From contig NC_060061.1 of NCBI RefSeq assembly GCF_020283565.1, positions 17,335,362 to 17,399,361 on the forward strand: DNA of 64,000 nt, read 5' to 3'. Made by a program: the position numbers and the translations under genes. The notes under the pieces are model-generated. The model searched no databases. It was not told the DNA's origin and was given only the letters and a program-made list of their open reading frames with translations. The first letter of the stretch is position 1, and every line of letters starts with the position of its first letter. This document shows, piece by piece, positions 61,804-64,000 of this stretch. Origin of the DNA: Trifolium pratense (Eukaryota > Streptophyta > Magnoliopsida > Fabales > Fabaceae).

Positions 61804-62745
61804 CATTTGGAGCACTAACCAAAACAACATTACACTTATGAGGTGCATAGGTTTTGATACTCTTTGGGCCTTCAATGAAGAAATAACCATTCTTATCAGT
61901 CTTATGTGTTTGAACAAACTTGTACTTTGTGCTGTTACATTGTAGCTTCACAACGGCACCTTCAATATTCAATTTTGAAAACAAAATTAATAATGGTCAT
62001 TGTCTTTTAGCAACAAAAAGAAAAATAATGACATTACTGGGAAAGTGTACAAAATATACAAAAGTTGAAATATCACTGTATCACAAAAGATCTATGAGAA
62101 TGACATTACTGAGAAAACAAAAATAGTGAAGTTAAAAGTTGAGAAACAAACCATGAAGTGCTTTAGCTCCCCAAGAGAGTATGAACACCAGCATACTTGC
62201 AAGATTTTACATAAACAACACCTTGAACAGCTATAAAGCGTCTAGGAACAGGAGAAGGATGCAATGGTGGGTGAGCTGGAACAGGGGGGTGCAATGGTGG
62301 GTGTGTTGGAACAACGGGAGTGTGAATAGGAGGCTTAACAGGAGCATAAGCAGGTGGGTGATGATGGTGGTGGTGACCAGTTGGTGGTTTAGCAGGAACA
62401 TGGGTAGAATGGTGAGGAGGGTGTGAAGGAGTGTGAGAAATAGGGGAAGGAGCAGGGGATGGTGTGTGATTATGGTGGTGATGATGGTGGTGAGGGGCGT
62501 TAGACGGTGGATGATGTGGTGACTTAGTTGGAGGGTGAAGTGGAGAATGTGAGTGATGAGGAGGGTAAGTTGGTGGAAGAGTTTCAAGGTGTTCGGCAAA
62601 TGCAATGAAAGAGGTTAGTTGAAGGAAAAGAAGCAACATTGCAAGGGTTTTGGCCATTTCTCTTTGTAAGAGAAAGTAATCTAGAAAGAAATAGGAGAGG
62701 AAAGGAAAGTGAAGTGATGATGGTGTTATGTGAGTGTGAGGGTTG

Positions 62746-62752
62746 ATTTATA
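62746..62752 (-). promoter_or_regulatory. TATA box of copy K
   Basis: TATAAAT, 89 bp upstream of the ATG. Confidence 0.6.
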
Positions 62753-62829
62753 GCAGCTAATGCCCAAAATCATTCCCCCTTTTTAAAAAATGTTAGCTTT
62801 GGAAAATAAAATTGTTGTGAATACATATA

Positions 62830-62980
62830 GAATAGAATATTCATGTTATTAAGTATAATTATATTTGTATTTATTTGTAATTATTTTTATATATACACTA
62901 ATAATAACCTATGAATAACGACAATCATAAATAAAATAATTACAAATATAATTATACTTAATCATATGAATATTCTTTTC
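62830..62980. repeat. MITE-like inverted repeat, terminal copy
   Basis: Same length as at 510-660 with several private changes (ATAACGACAA, ATTACAAAT, ATCATATG). The sequence just outside differs from all other copies (TCTATCAAATTC). Confidence 0.6.
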
Positions 62981-63111
62981 TATCAAATTCTTCCAAGGTT
63001 TTCAATTATAAGACTTTTTTTCAAAAATAGTTTGTCTCTTTTTTATAAATTTTTAAATACATCTCTTATTAATAATACTATCAATTTATATATGTAAAGT
63101 TAACAATAAAT

Positions 63112-64000
63112 TATTCTTTCAGAAATATTGAGAGTTATTCAATATTCACTCTAGAGTTAGGAGATCTCTTAGGAGGAGGCAAGGAGGGTCAAAGAACTTT
63201 AAGGCCGATAATGTTTTTTTCTTTTATTGTCTTTGTAATTTATTTTTTCTAGGTTAGGTCGAGTAGATGAACTCCCTTATGAATGCTTGAGACATGTAAT
63301 TATGGTTCGATAAAGTTTATATCCGATTGTTATTGAGTTATTTTCTATAATTGTCTTTTTTTAATTCTTCATTCTTAATATTGATCACATTAGTGGATGA
63401 ACCTAGAGGAAATTAATTGATCCCGTGACTGCAGAATTAATAGGCCGGACTAAAAAGACAATTCATCCTACCAACTATAAGACCATTAAATTCAGTATAT
63501 GAGGTAGGGGTAGGATTAAGAATCATACGTAGTTAAATTCTGCAATGATATTAGGAAATCGAGCGGGCGTAGAGAACTTGTTAGATACTGAACTTCTAAA
63601 GGTTTGAACACACTCAAAGAGGCTGAACCCGTTAAAGCTAATGATATGAGATAATGAAGTTTAAACCTATCGAAGCTATAATGATTAGACCTAAGTCAGA
63701 TTGCAATAGAAATAAGAATAGTAATACTAGGCTTATTTTGATGGAAATTAATCTGGTAGACTATAACTAGTAATGAAGACAAGTATAATGCTAGTTACCA
63801 AGCAGGAGTAAGGGAGGGATTTGAAACACTTAACCACCCCGTGTGTCTACTCGGACACCTTTTTATCATTATTTCTCTTTACTTGTTTGTCTTTTATTTA
63901 CTTTATTATTATTTACTTTTGAATGCAAAACTCTTTCAAACAAACAAAGCAAATGCAAAGCACTCTTACTTTCTAAATTCCTAAGCGAAACTAGTAATTT
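63112..64000. other. Unique right flank of the array
   Basis: No array sequence, SINE or LINE fragment, and no reading frame above about 60 codons on either strand. No gene or known repeat was recognised. Pyrimidine-rich runs occur near 63210-63250 and 63850-63920. It could be an unrelated retroelement LTR or leader. Confidence 0.5.

Larger units (their letters stand above)
53826..62657 (-). pseudogene. AGP31-like gene, copy K, split in exon 2 and frameshifted
   Basis: Exon 1 62657-62152 carries the same extra C (run 62169-62172) as copy G and stops at 62163-62165 after 164 residues. The intron is 62151-61960. Exon 2 is split: 61959-61804, then the Gypsy element 53963-61798 with its CAGCC duplication, then 53962-53826; the parts add up to the usual 293 nt. 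W8L in the signal peptide (MLLLF) is private; P86H is shared with G to J. It is the terminal and most diverged copy and is doubly inactivated. Confidence 0.9.
1..63111. repeat. Tandem array of ~3.1-kb units, each with one AGP31-like gene
   Basis: Eleven direct copies of one unit are present; the array continues left of the window. After subtracting inserted elements and one target-duplication copy, the spacing of successive start codons is 3123, 3124, 3124, 3126, 3124, 3124, 3104, 3104, 3104 and 3120 bp. Order in each unit is gene 3' flank, gene (minus), promoter, inverted repeat, SINE, spacer, LINE fragment. Units carry private substitutions and indels, which argues against simple assembly duplication. 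The right limit is where the last copy stops matching, after 63111, exactly where the SINE starts in all other copies. Non-gene stretches longer than 300 bp inside a unit are described under unit 1 (433-820, 1009-1268, 2002-2470) and recur at the same offsets. Confidence 0.95.

Noticed and set aside
1..63111. Array as a pure assembly artefact
   Set aside because: Units have private substitutions, indels and different insertions with their own target duplications; copy number still needs read support.

Overview
This is a plant nuclear window, from a eudicot and possibly a legume; the species is not determined. The evidence is an intron-containing cell-wall protein gene, a tRNA-type SINE, a LINE RNase H fragment and several LTR retrotransposons in AT-rich DNA. 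No bacterial genes, rRNA, tRNA or CRISPR are seen.

The backbone is a direct tandem array of about 3.1-kb units, entered inside the first copy at base 1 and ending at about 63111. Each unit has, left to right: the 3' flank and two-exon gene of a secreted His/Pro-rich arabinogalactan-type protein (AGP31-like, minus strand); its promoter with a TATA box; a 151-bp MITE-like inverted repeat; a SINE; and a decayed LINE RNase H fragment on the plus strand. Eleven gene copies are visible, named A to K here, with start codons at 337, 3460, 14753, 17877, 21003, 24127, 27251, 30355, 33459, 51696 and 62657. B, C, D, E, F, H and I are intact; A is cut by the window edge. G has a 1-nt frameshift. J is split in exon 1 and K in exon 2 by retrotransposons, and K also has the frameshift of G.

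Four LTR retrotransposon insertions, all bounded by exact 5-bp target duplications, expand the array. (1) A Copia-type element at 4984-13147 (minus strand, 1540-bp LTRs, no gag-pol reading frame) sits in the LINE fragment between genes B and C. (2) A Ty3/Gypsy element at 36357-51484 (plus strand, LTRs about 1.18 kb, decayed pol) splits gene J. (3) Nested inside it at 40655-49991 is a minus-strand element with three 2595-bp LTRs and two 776-bp non-coding internal segments. (4) A Ty3/Gypsy element at 53963-61798 (minus strand, 2547-bp LTRs) splits gene K and has a decayed internal region homologous to that of element 2.

The intact copies encode almost the same 265-residue wall protein, so the array looks like a recent gene-dosage expansion that is being broken by equally recent retrotransposon insertions. 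Bases 63112-64000 are unique flank with no recognised gene.
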